Source of the DNA: Myxococcaceae bacterium JPH2
GTDB lineage: Bacteria; Myxococcota; Myxococcia; Myxococcales; Myxococcaceae
Assembly: GCA_016458225.1 (NCBI GenBank)
Contig: JAEMGR010000001.1
Location: 372,001 to 436,000 of the forward strand
DNA length: 64,000 bases
Reading direction: 5' to 3'
The position numbers and the translations under genes are program-made. Positions within the stretch are counted from its first letter, which is position 1; every line of letters begins with the position of its first letter. The notes under the pieces are model-generated. The model was not told the origin of the DNA. It saw only the letters and a list, made by a program, of their open reading frames with translations, and made no database searches. This document shows positions 8,708 to 17,916 of this stretch, piece by piece.

Positions 8708-9892
8708 CTACCGGCTGGACATCAGGCGCGTCCACAGCGTGAGCAGGTTGCGGACCACGGGGCCTTCGGGAATCTCGGCCACGGGGGGCACGTCCACCTG
8801 CACACCTTGCTCCGCCAGCCGTGTGAAGGGGTTCGCCGGGTCCTGCGTCTTCAACGGCACCGAGGGGTCCGCCGGACGGAAACCAAACGCCAGCGCCCGC
8901 TCCTGCACCGGACGGCTGTGCAGATATCGCAGCCACTCGGCCGCCGCGGTCTTCTGCTTCGGCGTCACCCAGCTCGCCTGCAACACCGCCGCGGGGTGGT
9001 CGCTCCACAGCGTCAACGACGGGTAATACACCTTGAGGTTTCCCCATCGGCCCTGCGCGTTGGCGATCTGCGAAATCGCCAGGTTCTCGTACACCACCGC
9101 CACGTCGTACTTGGACGGCCCGAAGCGGACCATGTCGGTCATGAACGTGCCCGTGGATGGCTCGAAGCGCGTCACGCCCTTCTCCAACTGCTTCACCCAG
9201 TCCTGGAACTTGGGGTCCAAGAGGTCCCCCACCGTCAGGCCCGTGCGCTTGCCGTAGAACTCCATCGTCGCCAGCAACAACGCCTGCAACCCCGAGTTGG
9301 AGCGCGTGGGGTCCGTGTGGCCCAGCTTCACGAAACCCCAGTCCGCCTTGCCGCCAATCGCGGGCCAGCCCTGGTCGCTCGCCACCGCCTTGTGCAGCGT
9401 CTTCCACGACACGCCCTGCCCCGCGTTCGCCTTCTGGAGCACCTGCGCGCGGTCCTCCCATACGACGAAGACGAGCGGCGTAATCACCAGCGGCTGCGGC
9501 GCCGCGTCTCCATCCGTGGCGAACAGCGGACCTCGCGAGGGGTCCGTGGCCCAGTCCGAGGAGAGCATCCGCAACACCGCGCTGTCCGCCGGGCTCCACA
9601 CCGTGGGCTTCTCTCGCCCATCCAGGATGGCCTGCGCCGCGTCCAGCGAGCCCCGCCCCACCAAGGTCACCTTGATGTCCGGGTGCTCCTGCTGGAAGCC
9701 CGCCGCCGCGGCCTCTACCCAGTCCTTCTTCTCCGTGCTGTAGAGGAAGGAGATCTCCGTCACGTCCCGAGACGGCGTCGCCGCGCTCGCGGTGCTGGCG
9801 CCCGGCACCTCGTCCCCCCGCTTGGAGGTCAGGTAGAAGACGCCGCCCACTGCGGCGAGGAATCCGATGATGATGAGGACCTTGGGCTTCAT
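8708..9892 (-). CDS. Membrane-anchored extracellular solute-binding protein (paralogue of 10760-12460)
   Basis: A 394-residue protein with an uncleaved-looking N-terminal transmembrane segment (residues 4-22), an Ala/Ser-rich linker, then a type-2 periplasmic-binding fold (about 45-350). It shares collinear motifs with the vWA lipoprotein two genes upstream: KLGHT, then SNSGL, then YENL, then FGFRPADP near the C-terminus. The start overlaps the upstream stop by four bases (ATGA), implying translational coupling. No permease or ATPase accompanies it. A sensing or capture role in the periplasm is an inference. Confidence 0.85.
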   Translation of the reverse strand: MKPKVLIIIGFLAAVGGVFYLTSKRGDEVPGASTASAATPSRDVTEISFLYSTEKKDWVEAAAAGFQQEHPDIKVTLVGRGSLDAAQAILDGREKPTVWSPADSAVLRMLSSDWATDPSRGPLFATDGDAAPQPLVITPLVFVVWEDRAQVLQKANAGQGVSWKTLHKAVASDQGWPAIGGKADWGFVKLGHTDPTRSNSGLQALLLATMEFYGKRTGLTVGDLLDPKFQDWVKQLEKGVTRFEPSTGTFMTDMVRFGPSKYDVAVVYENLAISQIANAQGRWGNLKVYYPSLTLWSDHPAAVLQASWVTPKQKTAAAEWLRYLHSRPVQERALAFGFRPADPSVPLKTQDPANPFTRLAEQGVQVDVPPVAEIPEGPVVRNLLTLWTRLMSSR

Positions 9893-10698
9893 GACGCGAC
9901 TCCCACCGCTTGGAACGACTGGAGGGACTCCTCGAAGGCACCAAGCTCGCCGTTCATCCGGCCCAGTTCCTCGTTGAGGTCCCCGTACATGCTTTCGGTT
10001 GCCTGCGCATCCAACGCGCGCAGGCGCATCACTTGGGCGGGCAGCCCCTGCATCGTCGCCGCGATGCGCGTCAGGTTGGCCAGCACTCGCTCATACGCCG
10101 CGCCAATGTCCCGCAGCGCCTTAAGCTGCGCCTCGTGCGCCGCCCGGGCGCTCTCATACTGAGCCCGCGCCTCGGCGTCCCCCGCCTGCGTCGCCTGCTG
10201 GGAGGTGACGCGAACGGCCTCTCGCACCGCCTGGGCATCCGTCGCGCGCAGGAAGGCGGACAGCTCGTCGCCGCGCGAAGCCAGCCGCCACGCCCGCTCC
10301 TCCAGCTCCTTCAGCGACGTCAGCGCCAGCCCCAGGTGGGCACGCACGCCCTCGGGCGCATCTTCCAGCGCGTTCTCCAACGAGCGCCGCGCGCCGAGCA
10401 TGCCGAGCATCGCCTCGCGCACCCGGGGGTCCACGAAGGCCCGCGCGTCCAGCGGACCGCCCGCCCGCGCGCCCTTCGGGCTGGACAGCACCCCGCGCCA
10501 GAAGTCGGGCGAGGCCAGGTCCCACGCCACCATGGCCGCGTAGGCCGCGCCGCCCAGCGCGAGCACCGGCCACGAGTGCAGCGCCGCCGCACCCAGGGCT
10601 CCAGCCCCCGCCACCCCCAGGTTCAGGGGAGCCGCCGCCGCGCGCCCCAGCACGCGGGGCAGGTGCTGCAGCAAGGTGCTCACGCCGCGCTCGGCCAT
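9889..10698 (-). CDS. Membrane coiled-coil protein between two solute-binding paralogues
   Basis: A 269-residue protein of unknown family. An Ala/Gly-rich hydrophobic stretch (about residues 22-56) could form one or two membrane helices. It is followed by a long, heptad-rich helical region (about 90-265) with many Glu, Arg and Ala residues. The ATG at 10698 (MAERGV) fits better than an upstream ATG that would overlap the preceding gene. It sits 61 bp after the vWA lipoprotein and overlaps the next gene by four bases. A structural or signalling role between its two partners is inference only. Confidence 0.75.
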   Translation of the reverse strand: MAERGVSTLLQHLPRVLGRAAAAPLNLGVAGAGALGAAALHSWPVLALGGAAYAAMVAWDLASPDFWRGVLSSPKGARAGGPLDARAFVDPRVREAMLGMLGARRSLENALEDAPEGVRAHLGLALTSLKELEERAWRLASRGDELSAFLRATDAQAVREAVRVTSQQATQAGDAEARAQYESARAAHEAQLKALRDIGAAYERVLANLTRIAATMQGLPAQVMRLRALDAQATESMYGDLNEELGRMNGELGAFEESLQSFQAVGVAS

Positions 10699-10759
10699 CG
10701 AGGCGCCTCCCAGAGGTCGGCCGTGGAAGAGTCGGCGGTGGAAGAAGAACGAGGCATGG

Positions 10760-12460
10760 TCAGAAGAACGAGGCAACGTCCCGGTATACCTGGACGATGT
10801 CCTCCACGTTGCCGCGAGAGAACGAGCCCTTGCCCGACTCGGCGATCTGCTCCAGGACCTGCCCCTCCGCGTCGTTGCCGTAGGCGATGGTGAAGACGCG
10901 CACCGCGGACTCCCGCTCGCCGTCTCCCGTGAGCCCCGCCTTGAGCTGCGCGAGCGATAGCACGCTGCTCTCGTCCCGACCGTCCGTCATCACCACCACC
11001 GCGTGGATGCGACCGGGCGCGACCTTCGCTCGCGCCTGGGAGGCCCGGTATGCGGCCAGCGTGGCCTCGTACAGCGCCGTGCCACCATCCGCGAGCGCCA
11101 GGTCGATGCGGCTGCCCAGCTCCGCGCGCCCCGCGGCATCGAGCACACGCGGCCCCACCACGGGATAGACGTTGTTGTCGAAGAAGAGCAGGGCCACCTC
11201 GTCCCGGTCGGAGAGCGTCTCGAGGAAGCGGCGAGCGCCGACCTTCGCCTCGGCCAGCGGGCGCCCCTTCATGCTGCCGGACTTGTCGAACACGAAGACG
11301 ATGTCGGTGGCCTTCTTCGTCTGGCGCCATGTGGCGAGCAGCGACTCCAGCACATTCGCCTCGGGGACCTCCAGGAGCGTCTGAGGCTGGCGGGGATCCG
11401 CGCCGTGCGCGGCGTCCACCGGCGAGGTGATGGCGATGGCGGGGTCCGCCGGACGGAAGCCGAGCGCGAGCGCCCGCTCCTGCGCGGGGCGGGCCTTGAG
11501 GAACGCGAGGAACGCCCCGGCCGCTGCCCGCTCCTCCGGTCCCACCCACTCCGCGTCCAGCACCGCGTAGGGGTGGTCCGACCAGAAGGTGCCCTCCACC
11601 GGGTAGAGCGCGACGAGCGGGAACGGCGCATCGGAGGCCTTGCCCTGGGACTCGATGACCAGGTTCTCGTACAGCACGGCGGCGGACATGTAGCCCGGGC
11701 CACGCTGGAGCATCTTGTCCGCGAAGAAGCCGGTGGACTTGCCGTAGTGCACCACCGTGGACTCGATGCGCTGGAGCATCGCCCGCGTCGCGTCCGAGCC
11801 CACGTCCTGCGCCGTCAGCCCGCGCGTCTTGCCGGCGCCCGCGTAGGCCTCGGCGAGCACGGCCAACAGCCCTGAGTTGGAGAACTCGGGATGGGTGTGC
11901 CCCAGCTTGAAGCTTCCCCACTCGGGGTGCCCGGAGTCGGCCCAGCCGCGCGGGCTGGCCGCCACCTTGAGCAGGTCCGCCCAGCCGAGCTGCCGGCCGG
12001 GCCAGCCCAGCGCCTCCGCCATGGGCTTCCACATCGCGATGACGATGGGGGACAGGAGCACCGGCTCGCCCTGCCCCACCAGCGGCTGGGTGCGGCCCGA
12101 CGTGGCCATCCACGCGCTGTTGAGCAGCGGCAGGTACGCCGTCGAGGCCGGGCTGAACACGTGGGCCTTGAGCCGCCCGGACGCAATCTCCTGCACCGCC
12201 TCACCCGAGCCCAGGGCCTTGCCCACCACGCGGATGGGCCGGCCGCTCGCCGTCACGGCGCCGCTGCTGGCCTCGAAGGCCCGGGCCTGCTCCTCCAGCC
12301 ACGTCTTCTTCTCGCTGCCGTAGGCCACGGTCAGCACCAGCGCGCGGTCTGGCATGGCCGAGGCGCGCGCGGTGGCCTCGCCCTGGGTCCCCTCGCCCGT
12401 CCCGCACTTGCAGGCGCTCAGCAGCACCAGCGCCAGCATCCCGATGTGGACCTTCCGCAT
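10760..12460 (-). CDS. Lipoprotein with solute-binding domain fused to von Willebrand A domain
   Basis: A 566-residue lipoprotein with lipobox LLSAC (C17). Residues about 38-355 form an extracellular solute-binding domain carrying GSFKLGHT, SNSGLL, YENLVI and LGFRPADP. Residues about 385-560 form a vWA domain whose metal site is D392-K-S-G-S396, with TDGRDES later. The vWA half is likely a Mg-dependent protein-interaction module on the cell surface or in the periplasm. It is the first gene of a three-gene operon. Substrate-binding plus vWA fusions are known as an uncharacterised architecture in actinobacteria and myxobacteria. The start at 12460 is chosen because it opens the lipoprotein signal. 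Confidence 0.87.
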   Translation of the reverse strand: MRKVHIGMLALVLLSACKCGTGEGTQGEATARASAMPDRALVLTVAYGSEKKTWLEEQARAFEASSGAVTASGRPIRVVGKALGSGEAVQEIASGRLKAHVFSPASTAYLPLLNSAWMATSGRTQPLVGQGEPVLLSPIVIAMWKPMAEALGWPGRQLGWADLLKVAASPRGWADSGHPEWGSFKLGHTHPEFSNSGLLAVLAEAYAGAGKTRGLTAQDVGSDATRAMLQRIESTVVHYGKSTGFFADKMLQRGPGYMSAAVLYENLVIESQGKASDAPFPLVALYPVEGTFWSDHPYAVLDAEWVGPEERAAAGAFLAFLKARPAQERALALGFRPADPAIAITSPVDAAHGADPRQPQTLLEVPEANVLESLLATWRQTKKATDIVFVFDKSGSMKGRPLAEAKVGARRFLETLSDRDEVALLFFDNNVYPVVGPRVLDAAGRAELGSRIDLALADGGTALYEATLAAYRASQARAKVAPGRIHAVVVMTDGRDESSVLSLAQLKAGLTGDGERESAVRVFTIAYGNDAEGQVLEQIAESGKGSFSRGNVEDIVQVYRDVASFF

Positions 12461-12687
12461 CGACGTTTCTCCCCCTTCGGTGAGTCGCTGCCCACTGTGA
12501 AAGGCCCCGCCGTCGCGCCACAAGCCGGCCCCCCGGCTCCGCTGCCGTTCTCACCCCCTCGTCACACGGGCGTCACCTGTCCGTGGCAGTCGTGCCCGCT
12601 TGCTCATACGGGGTGTGGGTGAATTTCGACCTCCACGCAGGCTCCTCGTCGTTGGTTTGCCTTCCAACCGGCTGGCACAGTGGCTCG

Positions 12688-13548
12688 ATGAAGGTGATTT
12701 GGCGGCGGATGGCCCTCCTGGGCCTGGGCGCGGCGCTGGGTGCCTGCGCGACGACCCCCGCGCCCCCTGTCCAGCGGTACTCCCTGGGCATGGCGCGCGT
12801 GGACTACCGGGACTACGCGGCGGCGAAGTCCAATCTCTGCAAGGCCGAACCGCGGTGGCTGTCGGACGAGCTGTCCGCGGTGAACGGGATGCTGGCGCGC
12901 TTCCTCCAGGAGACCGCGGACGCCACGCACCCGGACGCGGTGGAGCATCCCCAGCACCTGGCGCTCCTGCAGGAGGCCGCGCGCACCCTGCCCTCGGTGC
13001 TCACGGTGCACCAGCGCAACCTCATGAAGCTGCAGGAGTGCCGCTTCCGGCGCGCTGGAGCCTTCCCGGACATCGCCCAGCGTGGCGCGGCCCTGGTGAA
13101 GGAGTCCCAGGAGCGGCTGGCCCAGGCCCCCCAAGCCGCGGCGGCGGCGGCCCTGAGCGAGGCCCGACAGAAGTGGCGGGACGAGTCCCCGGACCGCGAG
13201 GCCACGGCCCGGCGCACCTGGTGCTCGAAGAAGCCGCAGATGGGCGAGCCGGACCTCTACTTCGCGCACCTGGCCGCCAACGAGCGCATCGAGTGGCTCT
13301 TCTGCGACGGGCACCGCGTGGAGCAGGGCGAGGACGGCGCGCTGCAGTTGGTGAGCCCCGATGGACTCAGCCGCCAGGAGCGCAAGCGCATCCAGGCCCA
13401 GCGCTACCTGGAGGCCGCGCGCGACTATCCGTCCGAGGAGATCGACCGGCCGCCGCGCACCGTGCCCGCCGAGGCGCCAAAGACCGAGGCGCCCACTCCG
13501 GAGGCTCCCGCCGCCCAGGAGCCCGCCCCGCCGTTCGAGTCGCCCTGA
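12688..13548 (+). CDS. Lipoprotein of unknown function
   Basis: A 286-residue putative lipoprotein (signal about residues 1-20, lipobox LGAC). The middle is helical, with an Ala-rich stretch and scattered cysteines. The C-terminus (about 250-286) is a Pro/Glu/Ala tail typical of a disordered wall-spanning linker. I recognise no family. It is divergent from the solute-binding/vWA operon across a 227-bp gap and convergent with the next lipoprotein, only 1 bp apart. The ATG at 12688 is chosen because upstream in-frame starts do not yield a signal peptide at the N-terminus. Confidence 0.7.
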   Translation: MKVIWRRMALLGLGAALGACATTPAPPVQRYSLGMARVDYRDYAAAKSNLCKAEPRWLSDELSAVNGMLARFLQETADATHPDAVEHPQHLALLQEAARTLPSVLTVHQRNLMKLQECRFRRAGAFPDIAQRGAALVKESQERLAQAPQAAAAAALSEARQKWRDESPDREATARRTWCSKKPQMGEPDLYFAHLAANERIEWLFCDGHRVEQGEDGALQLVSPDGLSRQERKRIQAQRYLEAARDYPSEEIDRPPRTVPAEAPKTEAPTPEAPAAQEPAPPFESP

Positions 13549-13549
13549 C

Positions 13550-14266
13550 TCAAGGCGTGTAGGTGACGATGACGTGGTTGCCCGTCACCATCAGCCGTCG
13601 GGGCGTCGCCGAGGTGCCCTGGATGGCCAGGTCGAACACGAGCGGTAGGCGCAGCGCGCGCTGGTTCATCTCGTCCGTGAGCTGCCGCTCGTAGCCCGCG
13701 CCTTCCTTGGAGTTGAAGCGGGCCTGCACCGCCTGCGCGCGCGCCTGCACGGTGGACCCCTCCAGCGTGAGCTGCACCTCCAGGTCGGCCACCGCGCCCG
13801 CGGCCACCGCGCGCTCGAAGTCGCGCACCTGCCCCTTGGCGAAGGACGGCACCTTGCCGGTGTAGCGCACGTTGTCGCCGCGCAGGTGGGCGCGACAGGC
13901 GAGCCGGTTGCGTGACAGCGGGCGGAAGTCGGTCAGGCGCTCGACGACGATGTCGCCGGTGAGCTTGCTGTGGAAGTCCCGACCCGGCATCCGGTACGGC
14001 ACCATCCGCGAGGCCGCCTGCTCCAGCGTGGCGGGCGCGTAGTACAGCGAGAAGGTGCTGCCCGCCTTCGCCGGGGACTGAAGCTCCTCGGTGTACTCCG
14101 CCGAGGCGCGCACGGCCTCATCGGCCGCCTTCGCGGCTTGAGTAAGCCGCGCGTTCTCCTGCTCAAGAGCCATCATGCGCGCGCGCGGATCCGACGCGCA
14201 GCCCAAGCCCACCAGCCCCATCCACGCGGCCAGTCCCATCGCGCTCCAGCGACTCGCGGCCCTCAT
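13550..14266 (-). CDS. Lipoprotein with coiled coil and beta-rich domain
   Basis: A 238-residue lipoprotein (lipobox GLGC near residue 23). A short coiled coil follows (LEQENARLTQAAKAADEAV), then a mixed, largely beta domain ending NHVIVTYTP. No family is recognised. Its ATG overlaps the stop of the gene upstream by four bases, so the two lipoproteins are translationally coupled and probably act together in the envelope. Confidence 0.72.
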   Translation of the reverse strand: MRAASRWSAMGLAAWMGLVGLGCASDPRARMMALEQENARLTQAAKAADEAVRASAEYTEELQSPAKAGSTFSLYYAPATLEQAASRMVPYRMPGRDFHSKLTGDIVVERLTDFRPLSRNRLACRAHLRGDNVRYTGKVPSFAKGQVRDFERAVAAGAVADLEVQLTLEGSTVQARAQAVQARFNSKEGAGYERQLTDEMNQRALRLPLVFDLAIQGTSATPRRLMVTGNHVIVTYTP

Positions 14267-14688
14267 GGCGATGCCACCTGGCACGTGCCCTGGGACACCT
14301 TCCACGTCCCCACCGTGCGCGCGGGCGTGAAGGAAGTCGTCACGCGATAGCTCTGGCGCTGGAGCGCGAGCTTCGCGTGCACCGCGCCAGAGCGAGGCAG
14401 TCCGCGCGCGGGCGAGGCCGCGGGCGTCGCACCCGCACAGCCCAGCGTGCCGAGCTGCGCGGCATCCTCCGCGCGAGTCACCGCCGCGAAGGACTGCTCG
14501 ACCTCCGCCTCCTTGCGGCGCAGCTCCTCACGCAGCTGTTGGTTGCGTTCCTCGAGCGCGTCCGCGCGCTTCTCCATGCTCGCGTCGGACGCCATGTTCG
14601 GGTTGCGCCCAGCGCTCCGGGATGCGCAGCCCACCGTCGCCAGCAGCACGCACAGCGCCGCCAGCCCCCCTCGTGACGAGATGTTCAT
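14263..14688 (-). CDS. Small coiled-coil lipoprotein
   Basis: A 141-residue lipoprotein (lipobox TVGC, about residue 20). A heptad segment (EKRADALEERNQQLREEL) precedes a small C-terminal domain with two cysteines. Both it and its coupled partner downstream have the layout lipobox, coiled coil, small beta domain, which suggests distant paralogy or a heteromer. The start at 14688 opens the signal peptide; a longer frame to 14721 would run into the WGR gene's end. Confidence 0.68.
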   Translation of the reverse strand: MNISSRGGLAALCVLLATVGCASRSAGRNPNMASDASMEKRADALEERNQQLREELRRKEAEVEQSFAAVTRAEDAAQLGTLGCAGATPAASPARGLPRSGAVHAKLALQRQSYRVTTSFTPARTVGTWKVSQGTCQVASP

Positions 14689-14717
14689 GCCCGCCCAGGC
14701 TAGCACTGGGCCCGGGC

Positions 14718-15572
14718 TCACGCCTCCAGGCGCGTCCGACGCTTGGCGACGTGCGCGTCACCCTGGGTATCCAGCGCCCCCAGCCACGTGGCGAACGAGC
14801 CACCCGCGTCCGTCAGGTGCGCTTCCACGTGCGGGCGCAGCTCGGTCCAGCGCTTGCCCCAGCGATCCTCCGAGTTGCCCCGCAGCTCCGGCCGCTCCAC
14901 CAGCAGCGTGCCCACGCGCAGCGCCAGCTCGGGCTCTGAGAGGGCGTCCGCCTGCTTCACCACCACGCTGGCACCCGGCACCGGCGTGGCCGCGCGACGC
15001 CAGACATCGAGCGTGCGCACGAAGGCCGCCACATCCACCGCCGACAGCAGCGCCAGCGCATGGCGCACCGGCAGCCGCGCCCGGCCCGTGGCCACCACGC
15101 GCTCCATCAGCGAAGCGAACGGGCCCGACAGCTCGGCGTGCGCGGCGGGGTCCACGCCGCCCAGGGCACGCAGCGTCCTGCGCGCACGCAGGGCCTCACG
15201 CGTCACCCGCCAGCTTCGCCGGCCCAGGCTCTTGTCCAACCCGATGAGCGCGGCGGCGGCGGCGGCCACCTGCTCCGGACGCGCGGTGAGCGCGGGCACG
15301 CGGCGAGGCAACGCAGGCCGAGGCGGCGGCCCCGCGGGCGCGGGCGGCGCGGCGGGCGCACCGTCCCCGGACACCTCGCGGTAGCCCTCGCGCAGCTTCT
15401 CCGCGACCTTCTTCTCGTACTCCCGCCGGGCGCTGGCCTCGTCGGGGAACGCCTTCTCCTTGCGCTGGCCCGCCGTGCCGATGCGACCGAACGTGACCGT
15501 GAAGACGTTGCCCGCCTGCTCCGGCTCCCAGAACTTGGAGCTGCTGCCCTCGACGAACTCGAACCTGCGCAT
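14718..15572 (-). CDS. WGR-domain protein
   Basis: A 284-residue protein beginning with a WGR domain (about residues 1-72). FEFVEGSSSKFWE, then VTFGRIGTAGQRKEKAF, then AxxEYEKKVAEKLREGY is the standard WGR pattern. WGR modules bind nucleic acids in PARPs and in many uncharacterised bacterial proteins. The following Pro/Ala linker leads to a helical domain (about 100-280) of unknown type. It is separated by 29 bp from the lipoprotein pair downstream, so a loose operon is possible. Confidence 0.85.
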   Translation of the reverse strand: MRRFEFVEGSSSKFWEPEQAGNVFTVTFGRIGTAGQRKEKAFPDEASARREYEKKVAEKLREGYREVSGDGAPAAPPAPAGPPPRPALPRRVPALTARPEQVAAAAAALIGLDKSLGRRSWRVTREALRARRTLRALGGVDPAAHAELSGPFASLMERVVATGRARLPVRHALALLSAVDVAAFVRTLDVWRRAATPVPGASVVVKQADALSEPELALRVGTLLVERPELRGNSEDRWGKRWTELRPHVEAHLTDAGGSFATWLGALDTQGDAHVAKRRTRLEA

Positions 15573-15633
15573 GCCGCGCTTCCTCCCGCGAACCTCGTGA
15601 ACTCCAGGCTACCGCACGACGGGCCCTTCTGGC

Positions 15634-16629
15634 TCAGGCGGCCTTCGGGGCCTGCTCGCGGACCTCCGCCGTCAGGCCCCGCAGGCCCGCCTCGCGCGTC
15701 ATCCGCCCCTCGTAGCCCAGCTCCATCCGGGCCTTGGCGTCGCTCACCGTCACCTCGCGCCCCACCAGCAGGTACTCCGTGCGGCTGAGCGGCGGCGGAC
15801 GCGACAGCCCGAGGAAGCTCCACGTCACGTCCCCCAGCAGCGCCACCGTGGCCGCCAGCGCCCCCGGGAACGAGCCCGTCCCCGGCTCCACGCCCTGCGT
15901 CTTCAGGAGCGCGGTGATGAACTCGCGGAACTCGACCGGCTCGCCGTCCGTGAGGAAGTAGGACTGCCCCCCGCGCCCCTTCTCCGCCGCCAGGAGCAAG
16001 CCCTCCACGCAGTTCTCCACGTGGCAGGTGGAGGTGAGGTAGCGCCCGCCGTCGATCCACTTGAAGCGCCCCGTGCGCACCGCCTCCACGAAGCCCGGCA
16101 GCACGGTCGTGTCCCCAGGCCCCCAGATGAAGCGGGGGCGCGCCACCACCGTGGTCAGCTCCGCGGAGTTGACGCTGAGCACCAGCCGCTCCGCCTCCGC
16201 CTTGGTGGAGGCGTAGTTCCCGATGGGGCGCTCCGGGATGGGTCGCGTCTCGTCCACGCGCACGAGCGGCTCGCCATCCAGCAGCACGGCCTCCGTGCCC
16301 ACGTGGACCAGCCGCTTCACGCCCGCCATGCGCGCGGCCTCCAGCACGCGCTCGGTGCCGCGCACGTTGGCCTCGAAGAAGTCCGCGCGAGGACCCCACG
16401 TCTTCACGTAGGCCGCCGAGTGGAAGACCGTGTCACAGCCTTCCATGCCCTGGCGCAGGCGGTCCGCGTCGGACAGGTCGCCCTCGAAGGGCTCCGCGCC
16501 CGCCGCGCGCACGGCCTCGACCGCCGCCGGAGAGCGGGCCAGCGCACGCGCGGGCGTCCCCTTCCGCTGAAGCTCCGCGATGAGGTGCTTGCCCACGAAG
16601 CCTGAACCGCCGGTGATGAACGCGCGCAC
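15634..16629 (-). CDS. NAD-dependent epimerase/dehydratase (3-beta-HSD-like SDR)
   Basis: A 331-residue extended short-chain dehydrogenase. The Rossmann glycine motif TGGSGFVG is at residues 6-13, an NxxxT-type segment is NVRGTERVL, and the catalytic Y-x3-K is in NYASTKAEAERL. The downstream substrate half (CHVENCVEGLLLA) resembles 3-beta-hydroxysteroid dehydrogenase or sterol/hopanoid-type SDRs rather than sugar epimerases. It probably acts in the cytoplasm or at the membrane on a hydrophobic substrate (inference). Confidence 0.9.
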   Translation of the reverse strand: MRAFITGGSGFVGKHLIAELQRKGTPARALARSPAAVEAVRAAGAEPFEGDLSDADRLRQGMEGCDTVFHSAAYVKTWGPRADFFEANVRGTERVLEAARMAGVKRLVHVGTEAVLLDGEPLVRVDETRPIPERPIGNYASTKAEAERLVLSVNSAELTTVVARPRFIWGPGDTTVLPGFVEAVRTGRFKWIDGGRYLTSTCHVENCVEGLLLAAEKGRGGQSYFLTDGEPVEFREFITALLKTQGVEPGTGSFPGALAATVALLGDVTWSFLGLSRPPPLSRTEYLLVGREVTVSDAKARMELGYEGRMTREAGLRGLTAEVREQAPKAA

Positions 16630-16716
16630 GTCCTGGTCCTTCCTGCCGTGAAGCCCCCAGCGATGGAACGACTCCGAGCGGCGCGCCGGTCTCCGCCGCT
16701 CAGTCTCTCCCGTGAA

Positions 16717-17904
16717 TCAGAACATGTCGCAGAGCGACGGCGCGACGCTCGCGAAGAGCGCCGAGGCCGTCCGCACCGAGCCGTCATCCGCCTGCACCAG
16801 CCCCACCTGACGCAGGGCCTCGGCTGACTGAAAGCCGGTGTACAGCGAAGCGAGGTCGCGCACGTGCAGCCGCATGCGCCCCTCCCCTCCGGCGCGCACG
16901 CGCGCACTCCCTCCGGAGACCTCCAGCACGAAGCGCCCGCGATTCTCCGCGAACACGTCGTCCTCCACCTCCAGGTGCAGCGCGCCCGAGACCTCCTCGG
17001 GCCAGCCGCGCGCCTCCATCGCCCCTCGGACGTCCACCAGCCGCAGCATCCAGTGCATGTGCAGCTTCACCTGATAGGTCTGCTCGCGCAGCAGCATCAG
17101 GAGCGGATCATTCGACCCGCCGAACCAGGCGATTTCGTGCACCAGCGAGCGGTGGTCGCCCAGGAAGCGCAGCAACCGCCGAGCCGCCTCGGGCGTGCTC
17201 GCCACCAGGTCCGTCAGGAAGATTTCCTGTCGGAGCAGCGGAGGAGGCGGCGCGCGACGCACCAGATAGACATAGCCCTCCACACCCGAGGCGCCCTCCA
17301 CCACGTAGCCGTACGCCACCTCACCGCGCGGCTGCCGCACCCGGCTCCACGCGTTCACGCCTCGATCCAGCCAGCCCTGTCGGTGCCGGGCCACGCGGCG
17401 ATAGCACTCGACGATGGCGGCCTCGTCCGAGGGCCGTACGGGGCGCACGCTCAGGCTCCGCTCGCCCAGCTCCAGGTCGCCAGCGCGCACGCGAACCTCG
17501 AAGCGAGAGCCGGCCAGCTCGTATCCCACGCGCCGGTACAGCGGCTGCGTCGCGGGGTACAGGACGGACAGGGGCACCCCCTCCGCGCGCACCTCGCGCA
17601 GCAGCGCCTGCATCATCCGCGTGGCCACGCCCGAACCTCGGTGCGCGGGGGACACGCCCACCGAGCCCACGCCCACCATGGGAACCGAACGCCCGCCCAG
17701 CCACTGCCCCATGCGCAGATACGACAGCGTGGACGCCACGCTGCCACCCTCGCGGAGCACGCGATAGCCCGCGGCGCCGACGCGCTGCACCAGCGCCAGC
17801 GAGTCCGCCGGAGACATCGCGAACGCCTGCGCCACGATGTCCGCCACCGCGGCCTGCTCCTGCTCATCCCGAGGTGGACTGAAATCCGCCTGCGTCTGCT
17901 CCAC
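16717..17904 (-). CDS. Eis-like GNAT N-acetyltransferase
   Basis: A 395-residue protein of the Eis group: two GNAT domains followed by a sterol-carrier-like domain. The acetyl-CoA loop is VGSVGVSPAHRGSGVATRMM. YPATQPLYRRVGYE carries the tyrosine that serves as general acid in Eis. The chain ends in phenylalanine (CDMF), as Eis does, where the C-terminal carboxylate is the base. I chose GTG at 17904 because an AGGAGG box lies 6 nt upstream; an ATG at 17949 would add 15 residues. Eis enzymes acetylate lysine or aminoglycoside amines; the substrate here is unknown. Confidence 0.88.
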   Translation of the reverse strand: MEQTQADFSPPRDEQEQAAVADIVAQAFAMSPADSLALVQRVGAAGYRVLREGGSVASTLSYLRMGQWLGGRSVPMVGVGSVGVSPAHRGSGVATRMMQALLREVRAEGVPLSVLYPATQPLYRRVGYELAGSRFEVRVRAGDLELGERSLSVRPVRPSDEAAIVECYRRVARHRQGWLDRGVNAWSRVRQPRGEVAYGYVVEGASGVEGYVYLVRRAPPPPLLRQEIFLTDLVASTPEAARRLLRFLGDHRSLVHEIAWFGGSNDPLLMLLREQTYQVKLHMHWMLRLVDVRGAMEARGWPEEVSGALHLEVEDDVFAENRGRFVLEVSGGSARVRAGGEGRMRLHVRDLASLYTGFQSAEALRQVGLVQADDGSVRTASALFASVAPSLCDMF

Positions 17905-17910
17905 GACCCG

Positions 17911-17916
17911 CCTCCT
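17911..17916 (-). promoter_or_regulatory. Strong Shine-Dalgarno AGGAGG deciding the Eis-like start
   Basis: On the minus strand the bases AGGAGG lie exactly 6 nt before GTG at 17904. This favours that GTG over the upstream ATG at 17949, whose use would place the box inside the coding region. Confidence 0.55.

Noticed and set aside
8708-12460. Possible ABC transport operon
   Set aside because: Two solute-binding proteins are present, but there is no membrane permease with a transporter fold and no ATP-binding protein in or next to the operon.
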